NCBI GenBank assembly: GCA_018400355.1
Contig: JAGYMV010000023.1
Coordinates: 1-9,203, forward strand
DNA: 9,203 nucleotides
Source of the DNA: Wenzhouxiangella sp.
Lineage (GTDB): Bacteria; Pseudomonadota; Gammaproteobacteria; Xanthomonadales; Wenzhouxiangellaceae
Direction: 5' to 3'
How positions within the stretch are numbered: position 1 is the stretch's first letter; the number at the start of each line of letters is the position of its first letter. The notes below the pieces were generated by a model. It was not told the DNA's origin, did no database searches, and saw only the letters and a program-made list of their open reading frames with translations. Both the position numbers and the translations under genes were made by a program. This document shows positions 7,801-9,203 of this stretch, in pieces.

Positions 7801-7906
7801 CATGCTGAGCTCTACGCTGCTGACACTGGTGGTGGTTCCCGCCGCCTATTCACTGTTAGAGAATTATCTTGAGAAACGCCAGAGTTTGAGTGACATCGCA
7901 GTCTAA
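4832..7906 (+). CDS. RND-family (HAE1-type) multidrug efflux pump, inner-membrane subunit
   Basis: This 1024-aa protein is a proton-driven exporter of the AcrB/MexB kind and would work as a trimer. The internal repeat is clear: a first membrane helix at about 12-31, a large periplasmic porter region to about 335, helices 2-6, then helix 7 at about 526-546, a second periplasmic region and helices 8-12. The proton relay residues are present: Asp400 and Asp401 in helix 4 (GVVVDDAIVVLEN) and Lys921 in helix 10 (GLVAKNSILLVD), equal to AcrB Asp407, Asp408 and Lys940. The motif FVPAEDEGRF opens the second porter half, as is usual. The gene is intact and slightly shorter than AcrB (1049 aa). A GGAG seven bases before the ATG plus the ATGA overlap with the adaptor set the start. 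No channel gene follows, so a TolC-like protein encoded elsewhere is needed. The substrate cannot be read from the sequence. Confidence 0.95.
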   Translation: MTLPELSIKRHVLAYMISAVMLLFGLIGYQRIGVDRFPEIEFPLIAVTTVLPGASPEIVDASITNIVEGAVNSVPGIDFIQSESSPGVSTVVITFKLTKDIDIAFNEVQAKVNQNLRQLPLDAEPPVVAKVEVGASPIMWLSLTGDRTLQQLNQYANNVIRKRLETIDGVGAVQIGGRRERTIRVNLDLDKMAANQVTAQDIQQAFQTEHAQFPGGFLVSGSTELLVKLDLEFHTPQDLSQMIVRYADGAPIRLSDVSDVEDGLADFRSMARYNGQDNVGIGVVKITGSNTVAIIDEVNKRLEEQIIPQLPPGLSIQVASDDSELIREIVQSLQDHLVEGALLAAFVVLLFLRSWRGTIIISLAIPISLLAAVATIYLAGYTFNTMTLLALLLLIGVVVDDAIVVLENVYRHRQDINPDPEGAAISGTNEVFFAIVATTLTLVSIFASVIFLGGIIGRFFESFAVTVTVGVIASSVVSLTLTPVLCARFLRVRREEASRGRIYHTLDQFFARMNTGYEQILAHTLANRWRVLGFAGLVVLSSGFFFADIQKEFVPAEDEGRFVVFFRAPLGTGIETTEQYMTDIENLLSGYDSIRSYFTAIGLGTASEVNRGLAFVRLKERGERDQSQQEVLNQIRADLRSVPGVIAFAAPPSIVGGQRGEPLQFALRGTDLNTVAELAAELQRRLQQVEGMSTVDLDLQMNLPQLEVDVDRVQAADAGVASSDIAFAVNMLVGGIDIARYNDEPGDGERYDVRVKAAEGQITTPDDLNRIMIRGENGQMFRFDQLASAREALGPAVITRFDLNYSANFYANPEIALGTAIEEINAIADEILPLGYEIALKAEAREFQQTMTYVIFAFGLATVLVFMVLSSQFNSFLQPLVVMTAQPLAVIGGVFLLWLTNNSLNIYSMIGMVLLVGLVAKNSILLVDLTNQFRAAGQGIDEALSNACPIRLRPVLMTSLTVVLALLPPALGWGAGSDTNGPLAIAVIGGMLSSTLLTLVVVPAAYSLLENYLEKRQSLSDIAV

Positions 7907-7924
7907 ATGTTTGAGGACACAGAG

Positions 7925-8104
7925 ATGCAAGATAGAGAGAGTTTGGAGAAGTATGAGGAGCGTCTGAGACAATGGGAGGCACGTTTGGAGCGGGACACAA
8001 GGAAGTTTCACTGGATGATGGTTGGCGGGATTTTCGGTGGCTTTGTGATGATTTCAGCTTTAGGCATTTGGGTTTATCTGGCCTATATACTGGCTGCGCA
8101 ATAG
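7925..8104 (+). CDS. Small single-pass membrane protein at the end of the efflux operon (unknown function)
   Basis: I do not recognise this family. The 59-aa protein has a charged N-terminal helix (residues 2-28) followed by one membrane helix at about 31-55. In the first part Leu7, Leu14, Leu21 and Phe28 are spaced by seven, with Tyr10 and Trp17 in the d positions, a regular heptad pattern that could form a short coiled coil. The membrane helix starts with VGGIFGGF, holding two overlapping GxxxG motifs suited to helix packing. Arg26-Lys27 before the helix and no charge after it suggest the N-terminus is in the cytoplasm. The start at 7925 is chosen because GAGGA (7913-7917) sits seven bases upstream. 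An in-frame ATG at 7907, touching the pump stop codon, would add six residues and could be used by coupling. Placement 18 bases after the pump gene on the same strand implies co-transcription, so it may modulate or stabilise the pump as AcrZ does in E. coli, with no visible sequence relation. Confidence 0.8.
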   Translation: MQDRESLEKYEERLRQWEARLERDTRKFHWMMVGGIFGGFVMISALGIWVYLAYILAAQ

Positions 8105-8135
8105 GAAGATGATTGCTTTGGTTCAGGGAGGCATC

Positions 8136-8176
8136 ACGCCAGTGTTTGGCTTGAAAGCCAGGCTGGCGTCGGTTTT
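8136..8176 (+). terminator. Stem-loop with short T-run at the end of the efflux operon
   Basis: An outer 7-bp stem (ACGCCAG 8136-8142 with CTGGCGT 8163-8169) encloses an inner 5-bp hairpin (TGGCT 8147-8151 with AGCCA 8156-8160, loop TGAA). Four T residues follow at 8173-8176. The structure lies 31 bases after the last operon gene and probably ends the transcript, though the T-run is short and three bases away from the stem. Confidence 0.55.
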
Positions 8177-8184
8177 GCTACAAT
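8176..8184 (+). promoter_or_regulatory. Extended -10 promoter for the exported protein gene
   Basis: TGCTACAAT contains a -10 hexamer TACAAT with one difference from consensus, plus the upstream TG of extended -10 promoters. No -35 box is found at 16-18 bases; the nearest TTGAAA (8151-8156) is 22 bases away and inside the stem-loop. Transcription would begin near 8191, giving a leader of about 37 bases to the start at 8228. Confidence 0.5.
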
Positions 8185-8227
8185 CAATTTTGCGGCGATC
8201 TGACAGTGTGCAGAGGAGTGTGATGGA

Positions 8228-9127
8228 ATGATTAAATGGTTTTTGAGCGTGGTCCTGATTCTGCTAAGTGCATTGGCGGTCGCGAACGAAATTGAGCTGG
8301 TGCCAGCCACTGATGATCATCCTGAGACGCTGGCTGCTATTCAGCAATTTGCCAGTTCATCTGACTGGTTGGTCAAAACCCATGTCAGAGAGGGTGAGGG
8401 GCCCAGTGCTTTAATCAGCGTTGAACTTGATATTCCTTCCCCCTTTCACGGTGGGCGATTCTTAAGCAACTCGGTGCTCCCCGAAATGCCTCATGGGTCA
8501 ATTTATCGATTTAAATATCTAGACATTGACCGCCATTTTGATCTGGATGTGCCTTTTCACTATGTCGAAATCGACTGGAACACAGAAGGCTTGCCAAGAG
8601 GCCCCAATGGTGCTTTTATAAACCCACACTTTGATTTCCACTTTTACACACGACCAAGAGATTATGTGCAAGGAGACATGCAGTGTGTGACTGTTGGTAA
8701 GACCTGTGATGGCCGAGAGACAGGCCACCCGCAGATGCGTCGGTTTCTGAACCTGCCGCCCAGTAGCTACTTTCCCGCCAATTATTTTCCGGATGCGGGC
8801 AGTTCCATTGCGCAAATGGGGCTGCACAATTTAGACGGGGACTTTCAGTACAGCATTGAGCACGTCAACCATAATCCAGTGATCATTTATGGCTCATTCG
8901 ATGGCCAGATCGTTTTCTTAGAGGCATCAGTGACCCTCTTTGCGTTCCAAGATGCCATGTTGGCTGCTGAGCGCAATGAGGAATTACGGTGGGAAGTGCC
9001 CCAGCCAACGCATTATGCCTATGCCTGGTGGCCCAATACGATGAGTCTCAAATATGATTCTGATCGAGAGGTTTTTTCCTTCGCATTGACTGATTTTCAA
9101 GCGCGTCAGGTCACACCCATTAAGTAA
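8228..9127 (+). CDS. Exported His/Asp-rich protein of unknown function (possibly DUF5602/TTHB210-like)
   Basis: This 299-aa protein has a clear Sec signal peptide (residues 1-19, MIKWFLSVVLILLSALAVA, with likely cleavage between Ala19 and Asn20), so it should act in the periplasm or outside the cell. The core carries PHFDFHFY (His134, Asp136, His138), His111 in FHYVEIDWN, MGLH (His200) and FLEAS (Glu232), a set that looks like a cupin-type metal-binding site. I recall similar HFDFHFY...MGxH patterns in proteins grouped as DUF5602/TTHB210-like, but I cannot confirm the match. Cys153 and Cys160 may form a disulfide, and the C-terminal part has aromatic-rich PTHYAYAWWPNTMSLKYD. The start is supported by GAGGAG (8213-8218), nine bases upstream. 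It stands alone with its own promoter, between the efflux operon and the tRNA-Arg fragment. Its reaction or ligand is not known. Confidence 0.88.
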   Translation: MIKWFLSVVLILLSALAVANEIELVPATDDHPETLAAIQQFASSSDWLVKTHVREGEGPSALISVELDIPSPFHGGRFLSNSVLPEMPHGSIYRFKYLDIDRHFDLDVPFHYVEIDWNTEGLPRGPNGAFINPHFDFHFYTRPRDYVQGDMQCVTVGKTCDGRETGHPQMRRFLNLPPSSYFPANYFPDAGSSIAQMGLHNLDGDFQYSIEHVNHNPVIIYGSFDGQIVFLEASVTLFAFQDAMLAAERNEELRWEVPQPTHYAYAWWPNTMSLKYDSDREVFSFALTDFQARQVTPIK

Positions 9128-9134
9128 TCATTGA

Positions 9135-9179
9135 TGGTGCCCCGGGCAGGATTCGAACCTGCGACCTGCCGCTTAGGAG
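9135..9179 (-). other. 3' part of tRNA-Arg(CCT), likely attachment site (att) remnant of an integrative element
   Basis: Read on the minus strand, these 45 bases form the 3' portion of a tRNA: anticodon loop CTCCTAA (9179-9173, anticodon CCT at 9177-9175), 3' anticodon arm GCGGC (9172-9168), variable region AGGTC, T stem GCAGG/CCTGC around TTCGAAT, 3' acceptor strand CCGGGGC, discriminator A and CCA (9137-9135). The 5' anticodon arm should read GCCGC immediately upstream, but ATACA is found instead, and nothing like a D arm follows in the remaining bases. The gene is therefore broken at the edge of the anticodon loop. Tyrosine-recombinase elements that integrate in tRNA genes leave just such a displaced 3' fragment at one end. 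The element would then lie to the right, beyond the window, and an intact tRNA-Arg(CCT) at its far end. A decayed tRNA pseudogene is the simpler alternative. Confidence 0.72.
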
Positions 9180-9190
9180 TGTATAGGTCG
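9162..9190. repeat. Inverted repeat centred on the tRNA anticodon loop (possible integrase core site)
   Basis: CGACCT at 9162-9167 is the exact inverse of AGGTCG at 9185-9190, and the centre of symmetry (9176) is the middle base of the seven-base anticodon loop. The outer six bases of two 11-base arms thus match, flanking a 7-base centre. This is the geometry of paired core-binding sites for a tyrosine recombinase that crosses over in the anticodon loop. The match is short and the functional reading is inference. Confidence 0.4.
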
Positions 9191-9203
9191 GAAATAAGTG
9201 TCT

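Noticed and set aside
9180..9203. Group I intron in the tRNA-Arg(CCT) anticodon loop
   Set aside because: The base preceding a group I 3' exon is almost always G, and no G adjoins the loop here; only 24 bases are visible, so this is disfavoured rather than excluded.

Overview
This window looks like chromosomal DNA from a gammaproteobacterium, probably a free-living (perhaps marine) species of moderate GC content. The reasons are the ppiD-fabI gene order also known from Pseudomonas, a FabI very close to the E. coli type, tRNA genes with an encoded CCA end, and Shine-Dalgarno-led genes. The species cannot be named from the sequence alone.

Layout, left to right. A tRNA-Asp(GTC) gene is closed by a strong intrinsic terminator. 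It is followed by ppiD, a membrane-anchored periplasmic chaperone of the SurA/parvulin type. ppiD converges on fabI (minus strand, enoyl-ACP reductase), and a 13-bp perfect hairpin lies between the two 3' ends. fabI has its own promoter in the gap it shares with a divergent TetR-family regulator gene, and an inverted-repeat operator sits in front of that regulator gene. The regulator is the first gene of a tightly packed operon: tetR, then a lipoprotein periplasmic adaptor (ATGA overlap), then an HAE1-type RND pump (ATGA overlap), then a very small protein of 59 aa with one membrane helix and a short heptad-repeat helix. There is no outer-membrane channel gene. A stem-loop follows, then an extended -10 promoter, then a gene for an exported 299-aa protein with a conserved-looking His/Asp-rich core that may bind metal.

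At the right edge lies the 3' part of a tRNA-Arg(CCT) gene on the minus strand. It runs from the anticodon loop to CCA and is correctly base-paired in the T arm. The sequence that should be the 5' anticodon arm and D arm is replaced by unrelated DNA. This is the pattern expected at an attachment-site junction of a tRNA-targeting integrative element, with the element lying to the right of the window. A 6-bp inverted repeat centred exactly on the anticodon loop supports reading it as a recombinase core site.

How the parts may work together: the TetR repressor probably binds its operator and controls the efflux operon. The adaptor and pump would export an unknown amphipathic compound through a TolC-like channel encoded elsewhere, and the small membrane protein is a candidate pump partner. 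The most interesting items are the tRNA-Arg junction, the small pump-associated protein and the exported His-rich protein.
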